A DNA stretch of 64,000 nt from Chelonoidis abingdonii (Eukaryota; Chordata; Testudines; Testudinidae), in contig NC_133769.1 in the NCBI RefSeq assembly GCF_003597395.2, forward strand, positions 44,499,831-44,563,830. The letters run 5' to 3'. How positions within the stretch are numbered: the stretch's first letter is position 1; each line of letters begins with the position of its first letter. Positions 11,246 through 23,209 of the stretch are shown here, in pieces. The notes below the pieces were generated by a model that saw only the letters and a list, made by a program, of their open reading frames with translations, did not search any database and was not told where the DNA came from. A program made the translations under genes and the position numbers.

Positions 11246-12166
11246 GTGCTGTGGAATATTGTGGTCCTGAAAAAGGTGATGAAAGCTTCTCTTGGACCAC
11301 TCAGCTTATTAGAGCTTATTCTGGGGTGTTTTTTTGCATCACGGGTCACTGTAACCAGGAAAGTTATTTCAGTTTGCAGGGTTTCAGGCCCAAATGGCAA
11401 ATTCACTTTGTTTCAGATTTTACACGGATAAAGTAGGGCTAAGAACACATGCTAGATTCCTCTTAAAGATAGTGGTGGCATTATACACTAATAAGCATAA
11501 CATCCTGTAAACATTTCTTAACAGCTGTACCCCCATTCCAATGAGACCTTTATTCTTATGTTCTATATCAAAAGATCTTAGTGTTCTTCTGTTGTGCAGA
11601 CTAAGGCCCTTAATGTCCATCCAGCTTTCTTGTTTCATATACATTTTCTGGACAGTGTGGTTGGTGGATCTTCTATGGTTTTGATACGGCCAGTCTAAAA
11701 CTAGAAGGTTGTGTCAAGGCTCATGGTCAAAAGTGAGAAATATTCCTCATAGGTTTTCCATTTTTTAACATTAAAATATATTTTCACATGGTCATAATGT
11801 TAAAATGTCCTTTAGTGTAGAAACTTCTATACCTAGCCATAACCCAAAAAGTGAGATTTTTTTCCTTGTGTTTTGAAAAACTAAGGGAACTTTAGCGTAG
11901 CTGTTTGCATTCTATAAATATGGAAAAAATACCTTTCCTATCTTTTTTTAAAAGTGAGAGGTTTTTAGACAGAATTGTAGGGAAAACAGCTGAAACTTAA
12001 ATTTTTTCCATGTACATAGCCTTCAATAAAGAGTGTCTTTTTGCTAACTTCTCAAGGAATTTGTGTTAGACTAGTTATGCCAGTAAAATTGAACCCTTTA
12101 TGTGTCAGACAAGTATGTGTCCTTTGGAGCCAGGCTTTGTACTGACCAACTTAAATTTAAAATATA

Positions 12167-12791
12167 CAGTAACTCCTCACTTAAAGTCGTCCCAGTTAAG
12201 GTTGTTTCGTTGTTATGTCACTGATCTATTAGAGAACAAACTAATTTTAAAGTTGTGCAATGTTTCCTTATAATGTTATGTGGCTGTGGGGGCTTGGAAC
12301 CAGGGTGGACTGGCGGCTCCCCTATCAACTCCCCTTCACGCCCCCCCTCAGCACCTCCTGCCCACAGCAGCTGGATCAGCAACTCCCCTCTACCTCCCCA
12401 CGCTTCCCACCTGCAACAATCAGCTGTTTCACAACATTCAGGAGGCGGGTGGGGAGGGAGGAGCAAGGATGCAGCATGCTCGAGGGGAGGTGGGGGGAAT
12501 GGCGGTGGGCCTAGGTCAAAGCTGGGGATTGTGCACACACCCTGTCCCCTGGCACTTTGGAAAGAACAGCAAGAGGAGCAGCTGAACCAAGCTTCAGTCA
12601 CTGCTGATATTTAAAATTGTTTAAAACTTATACTCTATATGTATATAATTTTTGTCTGGTGGAAAAAATTTCCCTGGAACCTACCTCCCCTTTTACATTT
12701 ATTCTTATGGGGAAATTGGATTCACTTAACATCGTTTCACTTAGTCACATTTTTCAAGAACATAACTACAACGTTAAGTGAGTCGTTACTG
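12167..12791. mobile_element. pogo/Tigger-like DNA transposon relic, 625 bp
   Basis: TA dinucleotides flank the ends (12165-12166 and 12792-12793). The left terminus is CAGTAACTCCTCACTTAA and the right terminus read on the minus strand is CAGTAACGACTCACTTAA. TA duplication and these TIRs fit a Tc1/mariner-pogo (Tigger-like) non-autonomous element. The centre (12290-12600) is GC-rich and open in several frames, but I see no transposase. Confidence 0.75.
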
Positions 12792-12793
12792 TA

Positions 12794-15700
12794 TGCCTTA
12801 AAGTTAATATGGAATGTTAAGGTTTTTATCAAAACCCTATAAAAACTTGACTTACCAGTAGTACATTAATGGAACAAATATTGGATGGAAGAGGGAGCGA
12901 CGGCTACTTTTCAAGATGAGGTTTGAAACCACTGAATTTTGTAGTATTGCTTTGAATGTAATGCAAGTTATTTCCTGTTTTTGTATTCTTATGAGTTTTA
13001 TCTCTTTTTCTAAGTTAGGGCCAGACTTTGTATGTAGACATTCTTCCTTTGCTCACTCTTGCCCCCAGCAAAAACCAATAGAAGCATCATTTGGTTTGTG
13101 AACAGACTTGAAAGGATTAGATTTTTATCAGTAAATGTTAATTTCATTGTACACATTAAACCCAGATAAAATATTTCAGTAGGTGATAATTGAAATGTAC
13201 AGATGAGCAAAATAAAAAAAATACTACTTGAGCACTTACTAGATTTTGATTTAAGGATATTTGCTTTGTATATTTTGCAATGTGATGCTTACAATTTGTT
13301 AACTGTTGTAAAGCCTTAACTTTTTGAATCTCAGCATATTGTTAAACATTCTGCCCCCTCAATGACTGTCCCCACCATAACTCCTGCAACTGTGAAAATA
13401 TAAATCAACAAAAATAAAAATCCTTAAAAATAAACATTGACATGTCAATTATTAAAAAAAATAATAATCTGCCCAGCCTATTTATGATGCTAAATATGGA
13501 CAGCCACATCTGAGAAAGCTCTTCTCTCTATATAAAGGCCAAGTTGCTTTTTTTTTTGGTTAATTGAAAACAGAGGAAGAACGTTATGAACCTCCTATAG
13601 TGGTGTGGTTTTGTGGTTTTCTTTTTTTTTAAGTGAAATACCACAGATTAGCTTCCTCCTTCAATTGTTAAAAGGAAGCAGTAGGATCAGAAAAATGAAA
13701 CTGCTCAAATGTCTTTCCTACTGACTTTAGTTGATAGTGAAGAGTATATATCAAACAAAATCTTTTTCTCCTAGAGGGAAAATAAGACTAAATGATTCCT
13801 TCAGTCATTTCACTAGTCAGTTAAACTTATTATTTTGTATACTTAGCAATTGCCATGTACCTATTTTGGGAAGGGGAAAGTTGAGGTGATGAATTTAGGA
13901 ATTAGTCCCAAGTCTACATTAATCAGGCTCTTTATTTGGGAGTGAAGGATTTTAGGCCTACAGTAGAAGTAGAATATGCCTTGTGGTTTGAACATCTTTG
14001 GGTAATAAGCTTGGCCTGTACCTTTGGGCATTATATACCACCATTCCTCACCTTTTCAGTCTATGAATTTCTATTCTACCAGTTTGCATTGTAGACAATT
14101 TAAATGTCACTGCAGAAATATGAATTGTATTAGCTTGATTTCTAGCAGAAGGCCCAATGATATGAAAAATCAGTTCTTAAATTAGAAGAAATGAATGATT
14201 AAATCAGCACAGATGCAGGTTCTTAATTGATTAAACCAATGAGGCAGATTGCTGCACCTGAGATATATTGCTGACGCACAATTTGTAATCTACCACAGTA
14301 AAGCCACTAAAATGTATTTCTAAAGTCCTCCATTTATGCAAGACGTGACAAGCTCTTGACCTGTCTCCAATACTGCTGCTGTATTTTCTGTTGCATCAGA
14401 GGGCCACCAACCACTGAAGAGTCTCTCATCAATTTCAGTAAATTGAGAAGAGATTCCAGTACTTTCACAAATTGATATAGAAGTATATAACACTTCAGAT
14501 CTAAAATGTGATTAGTATGCATTGATATTCTTTGGACTTGTGATACTTGCTGACTAAATTTCCATTGAACTTCAGATTGAAAATTTTGTTTTCATATTTC
14601 ATTCAGAAAGGAGAATATTCCCTAGGAGTTATTTGGCTGTAGAATTGAAGCAGCAACACTAACACTCAGCACTTTTTTGTTTCAAGCTGTAGTCTAAATA
14701 AACTAAAAAAACTCAGACTAGCCCAAAGGAGTATTAGATAGTGAAGTGTAAATGGAAATCTGTACTTAATGCAAAAAAATGTGGTGTGGTTTTGAGTTTG
14801 GGTTTTTTATTTGGTTGAAGGTATTGAGTGTATTTTATATTCAGAGCTTCTTGTCTTTCCTAAATTGAGTGAACTTCAAATGGTTCTTATGAGTCAGAAT
14901 AGTAAAAACTGAAAGCTTGTTGTTTTTCTAATTTGTGTAATATTTTGTTTATGTGGTGCACTGGGTTGCTAGTACAAACCTGAGTGGCATTATTGACACC
15001 TTGAAGGCTGTAACAGTATCTGTTCTGGGAAAATTCACTTCTGAACAAAACTTAAATTCAGGTTGGTTGTATGTTTTATGACAATGTACAGTTGTAATTC
15101 ACTGATCATTTTGTTACAGAAAGCTGTGAAGGCCCATGAACAGGTCCACTGGAAAACTGCAGAAGCTGATAATGCATTTTCCTGTTCTTGAATGGTCAAC
15201 CTTAATTCTGGATTTCCATGCTTGACATTGAACCATGATTTTCTTTTAACAAAGTTTATATAATATCAATATATGTGCAACTACTCAAATTTAATATAGT
15301 CTTAACCTAGGAAGCAAATGTGATTGATTGGAGTACTGTTCTGCTTTGTAAGCTTTCCTTAGGCTAGAAATCAAATCTGTGACCTACTAATAATACGCAG
15401 TATGGTATATTAAGAGTGTCGTTTTTTTTTTTCAGGTTGAAGTTTTAAAGTTGCTTAAATGTATTAACACACTTATGAGAATCATATTGAAGCCTGACTG
15501 CTATATTACCCCTTCTGTACTCAATCATATGAAAATTAGTTTGCTATTACAGTATTGCTCATTAGTGCTGAGCTGCTAGTTTTTAGATTATATTTGTTTA
15601 GAAAAATATAACCTCTTTCATGGTGGTGGGAAAACCGTCAGAACTGCAAAGATTTCATAGAGATGGAAAATCAGTCAGTCTGTTCTAGAATCTATTAGCA

Positions 15701-16234
15701 TCCTTCAGATGTTTTTCTTTTTTGTTATAATAATTATGCATGTTTTAGTCTTCTAAATAAACATGTTTCCATGGTCTTAGTGCTTAAGTCAAACTGTTGA
15801 TCTTGCGTTGCTTAAAAAAAATATGATTTCCCTTCAGAGAAATGTATCCAAAATTTATACTGGCCAGTTCTTTGTTTCCAGGCAGAGTTTAAAGTGCTGA
15901 TCTTTGATCTATAGATACTTAAAGGATTTGAGATCTACCAACTTGAGAAGCTGCCTGCCTATCTGGAACAGTTGTAGTTAGCAGAGGCTCACATTGAGAC
16001 TATCAGTACAGAGAGTCTGCTTTTTGTTTTGTGATGGTACATTGTGTTGAAAGGTATCAAAGCTAATACCTGATATGGAAAAATCTTATAATTTAGCATT
16101 TTAGCTAGAAGTTTCACGAGTGGACATTTTTTCTTTGTGTTCAGAGCTTGTGGCTTTAAATTGCTGCGCATATTGACTTTTCTGTAATTGATAAAATAAG
16201 TTTGACTCCATTTTAAAGAAACAGAATATTCTCC
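12794..16234. other. Long AT-rich intron stretch, nothing recognised
   Basis: No splice-flanked frame, RNA gene or named repeat could be supported. There are several short A/T runs (13440-13465, 13550-13560, 15420-15435). It may be ordinary unique intron. Confidence 0.5.
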
Positions 16235-16239
16235 AATGG

Positions 16240-16965
16240 TGTCAAGGTTCCTTCCTCACCCTGAACTTTAGGGTACAGATGTGGGGACCTGCATGGACAC
16301 TTCTAAGCTTAATTACCAGTTTAGATCTGGTATCACTGCCACCACTCACAAGCACTACTTTTCTTCCCTGGGTAGCCGTGAGAGACTTCACCAATTTCCT
16401 GGTGAACACAGATCTAAACCCCTTGGATCTTAAAACAAGGAGAAATTAACCATCCCCCCTCCTTTCTCCCACCAACTCCTGGTGGATCCAGATCCAACCC
16501 CCTTGGATCTTAAAACAAGGGAAAAAATCAATCAGGTATTAAGAAAAAGGCTTTTATTAAAGAAAAGAAAGGTAAAAGAAAACCCTCTGGGAGAGAGTAG
16601 CATACCAGCTACTCTCACAGACAACAGATTCAAAACACAAAGGATGTTTCCCTGGGCAAAAATCTTAATACACACAAGAATACCCAAATTTGATAATCCC
16701 CTTAATGGTACCAAGACACATTACAAAGAAAATAAACATAAACCTATTTATCCCTTTCTAAAACTTACTACTCTGATAAGAGGCTGGTTCCTTGATCTCT
16801 TTCACTCCAGCTGAAACTGACTAAACAAAGGAAACTTCCCTCCTTCCTTTTGAAACATCTTGTTTCCCCATTTGTTCCTCTGGTCAGGTGTTAGCTCGGC
16901 TAGGTGAACTTCTTAACCCTTTACAGGTAAAAGAGGCATTAACCCTTAACTATCTGTTTATGGCA
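16240..16965 (-). mobile_element. Solo LTR, 726 bp, with perfect 5-bp duplication
   Basis: The element begins TGTCAAGG and ends TATGGCA, with the 5-bp repeat AATGG at 16235-16239 and 16966-16970. On the minus strand an AATAAA signal lies near 16553, and the T-rich and GT-rich sequence expected after a cleavage site follows, so I read it as a minus-strand LTR. No internal retroviral coding region is present, so it is a solo LTR left by recombination. TG...CA and a 5-bp duplication suit an ERV or Ty3/gypsy-type LTR; the family is unassigned. Confidence 0.8.
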
Positions 16966-16991
16966 AATGGAATAGTTGCAGTCCATTAAAG

Positions 16992-17376
16992 CAGTGGTTC
17001 TCAACCTTTTCAGACTACTGTATCCCTTGTCTGATTTGTCTTGTGTACCCCAAGTTTCACCTCACTTAAAAACTACTTGCTTAGAAAATCAGATATAAAA
17101 ATACAAAAGTGTCACAGCACACTGTTACTGAAAAACTGCATACTTTCTAATTTTTACCATATTTATAAAATTGATTTGAATATAAATATTGTACTTACAT
17201 TTCAGTGTAATGTGTAGAGCAGCATAAAACAAGAAATTTTAGTTTGCACAGATTTCTCTAGTGCTTTTTATGTAGCCTGTTTTAAAACTAGGCAAATATC
17301 TAGATGAGTTGATGTATGCTCTGGAAGACCCCTGCATAGCCTCTTGAGTACATGTACCCCTGGTTGAGAGCCACTG
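16992..17376. mobile_element. hAT (Charlie-like) MITE, 385 bp, perfect 8-bp duplication
   Basis: Terminal inverted repeats CAGTGGTTCTCAACC and (minus strand, right end) CAGTGGCTCTCAACC are flanked by CATTAAAG on both sides (16984-16991 and 17377-17384). An 8-bp duplication and CAGTGGTTCTC termini are diagnostic of hAT/Charlie-type elements. The interior is AT-rich and non-coding. It sits 21 bp after the solo LTR's duplication. Confidence 0.88.
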
Positions 17377-17384
17377 CATTAAAG

Positions 17385-19690
17385 GATGAAAGAAGCATGT
17401 GTATTATACAATCAAAGACTTGAATCCTATAAACGTAATGTCTTCCTGTGTCACCCCTGCCAAAGGTGTTGGGGGACAAGGGGCGAAACAGGTTTAGCTG
17501 CTCTTTCTTGGTGAACATATTCTGTGGGTAAATTATTTTATGCAAGTCAGTATTTTATGCTTTTTGCCTGTAGGTCTCCACAGTAATAGTGTTCATAGTC
17601 TTAAGTAATGGTTAACTGCTGTCTGGAAAAGCTGTCATCAATAGAGATATTGGGATGGGTTCTGAAAGAAGAGACTCATCTGTATGGGGAAAAAGAAGAA
17701 AGGGTTTCTTTCTCTTTTGATGTTTGCTTGTGATTAATGGATGTCAGATTAAAAAGGCAAATACTGTCAAGAATAACAGTTACAATTACTCAAAAGTTAA
17801 TTTAATTTATCTTTTCTTCATCCCATATTTGCATGGGTTATTTTTCTTAATAGTCCAACCTGGCCTCTGTTCTCTTGTTGTAGCTGAACATTGCATTGCT
17901 TGGCAAGCCACATCTCAAGATTTCAATTTTCCTCACTTTTATTCCCCATCAGTAAAATATTACTATCCTGGTATAACTTCATTCAGTAAGCATTCTGTTT
18001 AGAGAGTAGCCTAATAAGGGGGAAACGTATCAAAGCACACAAAATAACAAATGGCAAGTGAAATTACTTTTTTGCATGACAAGAGTCTAGGAATAAAATT
18101 GTGAAAGGCTAGAATCTTAAAATTGATTAAAATAAATACATATATTTTTAACTAGTTATTCATTAATTTATTGTTGCAAAGTAGCAGTGAGACAGAGGTT
18201 AGTAGGAGTCAAATAATTAATAAATCCAGAACTCCAATATTCAAAACTAGAACTTTTTCATAGTTATTTGTGTCTGATAAATGTATAATGATACAACCCT
18301 CATGCTTCATGGTATAAGCAAAACAGAAACTGAGAGTGTTTGGATGAAACTTCTTTTGGCAGGTTATTTCATAATTCTCCATTTGATTCCTGATCCTGGC
18401 TGCTGTTAGACAGATGGACTATCACTTGGATGTGGATGGCAATTTCTAAGTATCTCTCATTAGACCTATTGGTTTCCTTTCTAAGCCTCCTCTTTCCTTT
18501 AGGGCTCTGCTTTAATTTTTGTTGTTGAAAATTTCCCCCGTGGGTGTTTATAGAGTATCCTGGAATTTGTGAGGAGGGTTCTGGATGACTTCTGGTCCTG
18601 TGGTAATTCTCTGTGTTTCGTCACTTGGTTTCGAGTCTCCTCCCTAAAATCCTGCTTCCTCAGTCTTAAGAAAAACAACCAAAAGGATTAGGGTGAAGAT
18701 GTATAGTGTGGAGGGAATTAATGAACAATGTAACAAAATTCAAAAACAACCCAGTAAGTAAACCCACAGTTTCTACAGAGAATTTAAATTTGTAGTACAT
18801 ATTACTTGAAAAGGAATTGTAGTACTTTCTCTTCAAACTTGTTAAGATTTGTACAAGAACAACCACAAACAAAGGGCTTGTCTTCTGAGTGTACAATGTA
18901 CAATAGCTTTTGAATTCAGCCGATGTAATTATAACTGCTAAATTTTCTTTGCTACTTTTTCCAAAATCACAGCTGCCCGTCAAAATTTGGCCTTTGAGGG
19001 TGTTTAGGCATCTTAACAGACTCAAACATTTTGCTATAAATTGACCTTATGTACATTTACTGACTTGCTTATCTCTAGTTTCAGTTAGTAACAAAGCAAT
19101 TATTGTACATTAATTACTGAACTAAGAGTTTGGCTTGCTGAAATATTTCCTAACTTTTGTTTTATATATCCTTATGTCTTTTATATATACTAACTGGGTT
19201 CACTTTTGAGCGAGCTGTCAGGACACTAGTGGAATGCGTATATCTTGAGCTGTCATTCATAGTGATTTTACTTTTAGTAGCCTTCTCTGGAAGTTGGTTC
19301 ATATTAAGAAGGTGTGTGCTTGTCTGTGTTGGCATAAAAGTGATAGCTTTAATAAATAAGATTTAGTCGACCTACATTTTCTCTTTTATTAAGTACTCTG
19401 AGCTGTTTTTTATTCTAATGTTATCAAAGTCTGTGGAGTCAGAAGTGTATAAGCTTTATACAGGGTAAAACAGATTTATTTGGGTTTAGACCCCCTTGAG
19501 AGTTGAGCATCTGAGTGTTAAAAACAGGAACACTTTTGTCAGCTGCTTTCAGGTAAACCTGCAGTTTTGGGGAAAGTAATTCAGATCCTGAGTCTGTGTT
19601 GGAGCAAACAGGAGTGTCTGGCTCAGCAAGACAGGGTTTTGGGGCCCCGAGCTGGCAGGGAAGTCAGGTATAGAAGTAGTCTTGGCACAT
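17385..19690. other. AT-rich intron; possible LTR-element leader at the end
   Basis: Nothing recognised to about 19440. From 19440 to 19690 the sequence ('acagatttatttgggtttagaccc ... caagacagggttttggggc') resembles an LTR-retroelement leader rather than DIRS, so the DIRS relic that follows may be joined to another element. This is a low-confidence reading. Confidence 0.4.
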
Positions 19691-21871
19691 CTCCTCAGGA
19701 TAGGCGCTTTAGAGCCAGTACCCATGCACCTCAGGGGCAAAAGTTTCTATTCTCGTTGCTTCCTGATACTGAAGAAAAAAAAAGAGGAGGCTGGAGACCC
19801 ATACTGGGCATCAGAGCACTCAACATACGTAAGAGTGCAAAAATTCAAGATGATCACCTTTTCAACGTTCATCCCAGCATTAGGAGGAGGAGACTGGTTC
19901 TTGGCCTTCAACCTTCAAGACCCATACTTTCACATCTGCATCATACTGAGGCACTGACGTTATGTCAGTTTCACGCTAGACCAGAACCATACCAGTACAG
20001 AGTGCTCCCTTTCTGCCTCTTAGCCCCCAGAGTATTCTCCAAGGTCCTTTTGGTAGTGGTGGCCCATCTACGCGCTCAGGGCATCATGATTTTCCTTACC
20101 TGAATGATTGCCTTTTCAGGGCATGATCCTTTGCATAGACCCAACAAGTCATTCAGGTCACCTGGGACCTGTTTCTGTGTCTGGGCCTGCAGATCAACAA
20201 ACAAGCAATGGACCTTAAGACCAGTTCAAAGACAAGAAATGCCTGCGGTACTGCTCCAGAAAGGGGATCCGACAACACCCCAGGGGAGATGGTTTCCTTC
20301 TGTGGGATAAGGGTCTTATTTATGCCTTTCCCCTGTTCCCTCTGCTGCTGGAAGTTAAAGATAAAAAGGGAGAAAGCAAACATCATTCTGGTTTCCTCCA
20401 CCTGGTGCTGACAGACATGATACCCTTACCTATCACAGCTGGCATTAAGTCTACCGATTACCCCTTACCTCCTGTCACAGAATGAAGATCACATCCTCCA
20501 CCCCAGTCCACAGGTCCTACGTTTCAAAGCTTGACTCCTTCATGATTCCACAACATAGGCATCTTGCTCTGGGGAAGTACAGGAGGTACTGTTGCACAGT
20601 AGAAAGGGTGCTATTCGTTGCACCTACATACAAAAATGGAAGAGATTTTAGATAAGGTGCCAACCCAGGGGTGTTACCCCTGATTCAGCCATCTTCCTGG
20701 TGGTCCTAGACTACCTGTTATCCTTAACAAAATCGAGTCTGTCAGCTCACTGAGGGGTCACTTAGCAGCAATCTCAACCTTCCACCAACAGATAGAAGGC
20801 TACACAATCTTCTCCCACCTAACTATGAAGAGATTTCTTAAAGGTATAGCAAACCTTTTCTCACAACCCAGGACCCCCACTCAACTAGGCTGAGGTTCCA
20901 TTGCATTCAAGGGCCTGACAAAGACTACTAGGCCACTTATTAACTCACCTTTCTGTGAAGACAGCGTTCCCCATCACCATTACCTCTGCCAGAAGAATAG
21001 GGGAGATAGCAGCAGTGATCGCAAATTCTCCTCTTACTATGTTCTTCCCCAACAATGTCACTCAGGCCACATCCAAAGTTCACTCCTAACGTGACTTCTG
21101 CATTTCACATGAAACAACTTATTCAGCTCCCAACATTTTATCCAAAATCTCATGCGGCTAACAGGGAAGCCATCCTGCATAAGCTCGGTGTGAGAAGGGC
21201 CTTGGCCTTCAACTTAGAACAAAGGCCTTCAGAAAATCTCTGAGACACTTTTCTCTACATTTCAGATAAGTCAAAAGGTGCGGCGATCTCAGCTCAGTGA
21301 CTCTTCAAGTGGGTCTCTGGCCATATTAAACTCTTAGTTTTGTATGTGTGGGGGTAACACCTCCATCTTCAATATGCACACATTCTACAAGATCGATCTC
21401 CTTGTCGATTGCCTTCTCCAAGGATATCCCCATATCAGAGATCTGCACAGCAGCTACATGAGCATTTGCACATATCTTTGCAGATCACTGTTATTCGGCT
21501 TCAGATGCCCAATTCAGGGCCACAGTACTGACCTCTATATCAGACTAGACTCCGAATCCCAGCCTCCAGCGGTGGGTACTTCTCAGGAGTCGCCTACAAT
21601 GGAGCCCCCATAGGGACACTTTGAAGAAGTTACCTAGTGCAGTAGCAATGGCTTTTGGAGATGTGGGTGCTTCATGATCTACCCTCCTGCTCTCTGTTTC
21701 AAAGTTCCAGTGACTCTGTGGTAGAGAAGGAATTGAGGAGGAAATGCACATACACATTGGCTAGCCTCATGGCCAGATGGGTGCCATGTGAGCAGGAAGG
21801 ACAGACTGCTGTTGAAATTCTCCAGTCGACAGCATGTGGGCTCACACACACCTACAGTGGAGTACTCATAG
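19690..21871 (+). pseudogene. DIRS relic 1, RT to tyrosine recombinase (left part)
   Basis: Translated pieces follow the DIRS order. RT motifs include GGWRPILGIRALN and, in shifted frames, GDWFLAFNLQDPYFHICI and YQYRVLPFC near 19780-20000. A tyrosine-recombinase segment follows, with LAAISTFHQQIEGYTIFSHL near 20760-20830 and GVRRALAFNLEQR near 21203. The tail (21840-21870) resembles the inner face of a DIRS right terminus. Many stops and frameshifts break it, so it is dead. The left terminal repeat is not visible. It lies in the WASL orientation. Confidence 0.8.
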
Positions 21872-22497
21872 TGTTATGCTTATAAGAAGCACAAAGAATC
21901 TTTTAAAGAGCATAAGGCAATATACTGTGTTTATTGAGAGTACAGTTTAAGCATCGAAATCAGCATATGCTTCCTTTTTGTCTCACACTCTCTCTTTCTC
22001 TCTCTCCCTCCCCTGCCCCTCCCCAGCTGGATCTTATATTTACCAGTCCTTGCTGTTGCTCAGTCAGTTCCAGTGGCCAGCTGAAACTGAACATGAGGGA
22101 GGGGTAGCTGGGCTCTGTTGGACACGTTTGAAGCTGTAATGTTGATGCAGAATGAACCCAAAGTCCCATGGCAATACACCCTTCTTTTATAGTAATAAGT
22201 TCCCATACAAATCTTGGGACCTTGCTGCGTTATGCAGGAGGTGTTCAAGGTTGCTCCAGTCAGCATTATTTCAGTTGTTACTGGGAGTTATCCACAGCTG
22301 TTTCTTCACTCACACCAAACAGTAAATAAGGCAGTTACAGCCATAAAACTTCTATCCTTCTAAAAATGATCATTAACACACAATCAGTAAAGAATAAACT
22401 CAAAACAATTTCTTCTTAATTCAAAGCTGGCAAAATAAGCAAAATGGAATACAATTTTACTTGAGACAATTTCTTCCCATTAGGCTTTTGGCCTTTT
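21872..22497 (-). mobile_element. LTR-like insertion splitting DIRS relic 1
   Basis: It interrupts the DIRS terminus between 'ggagtactcatag' and 'ggggacacatctcaaagaag'. The tetranucleotide ATAG flanks it (21868-21871 and 22498-22501). On the minus strand a TATAAAA box lies near 22190 and AATAAA near 21930, giving LTR-like architecture. If TG...CA ends are required, the right limit would shift to about 22508. A pyrimidine tract at 21985-22025 lies inside. Confidence 0.55.
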
Positions 22498-22556
22498 ATA
22501 GGGGGACACATCTCAAAGAAGCGTCGTTCCTGCATAAGGTGAGTAACCTTTTCCTC
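22498..22556 (+). mobile_element. DIRS relic 1, right terminal end
   Basis: It reads GGGGACACATCTCAAAGAAG and then TGCATAAGGTGAGTAACCTT. This matches the extreme right end of the intact DIRS at 47051-47095 (ATCTCGAAGAAC ... AAAGGTGAGTAACCGTCTTT). It shows that the 21872-22497 block is nested. Confidence 0.8.
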
Positions 22557-23147
22557 CTGCTGTCAAAGGGAAACTTGAGGGTCTTTTATTGGGTTTTGGT
22601 TTTGTTTGTGGAAAGCACTACAGAGTGGTATGTGACTTTATTAAAACTTAAAGATGCCTTAGATAAAAAGGCAGAGTCTGCATCTTGCTAAATTATACCT
22701 GACAATTCAGATTTATACCTGTTTTGGGGGTTTTGTCTGTGTGTTTTACCAAAAACAAGTTAAGCTATATTTTTCTGAAAAGATGGGGTTTTAGATAAGA
22801 ACCACGCTTCACACATGTAGCTGTTGAAGAAGTAAAGGAATGTACTTGGAGAAATCTTAAGTTTAAGGAGATCAGCACTGGAACTTTGTGATATTCTTCA
22901 AACGTTGCCTGCTTGGATACCCAATGTAGGGAAAGTGCATATCCTCAGTTATGGAGCTAAAATCTTTCTGGATGAAAGTACGTCTTTGTGACTGCCATCC
23001 CAAAATAGTAGGCCAATAGGTGGATGAGTAACAATTGCAGCTAACTGTAACTAGCTAACATCAGGCAGGAATGCAGTTAGAGGAAATTGCCTCTGTTCAT
23101 GTTTTAACTAGGTAAGGTAATTCAAATGTACTTTGGCACACTAGCTC

Positions 23148-23206
23148 AGTGGTTTGCGCATTGGCCTGCTAACCCCAGGGTTGTGAGTTCAATCCTTAAT
23201 GGAACC
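23148..23206 (+). repeat. SINE head fragment
   Basis: TAGCTCAGTGGTTTGCGCAT, then GGCCTGCTAACCCCAGGG and TTGTGAGTTCAATCCTT. This is the tRNA-like head only; body and tail are missing. Confidence 0.8.
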
Positions 23207-23209
23207 GCT

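Noticed and set aside
12255..12614. Overlapping open frames on both strands (up to 127 codons), proline- and glycine-rich
   Set aside because: They fall inside the GC-rich centre of the pogo/Tigger-like element, where low stop density opens all frames. No domain is recognisable.
19567..20103. Single 178-codon gene
   Set aside because: The RT motifs are split between this frame and the overlapping 19682-19957 frame, so it is a frameshifted DIRS relic, not an intact gene.
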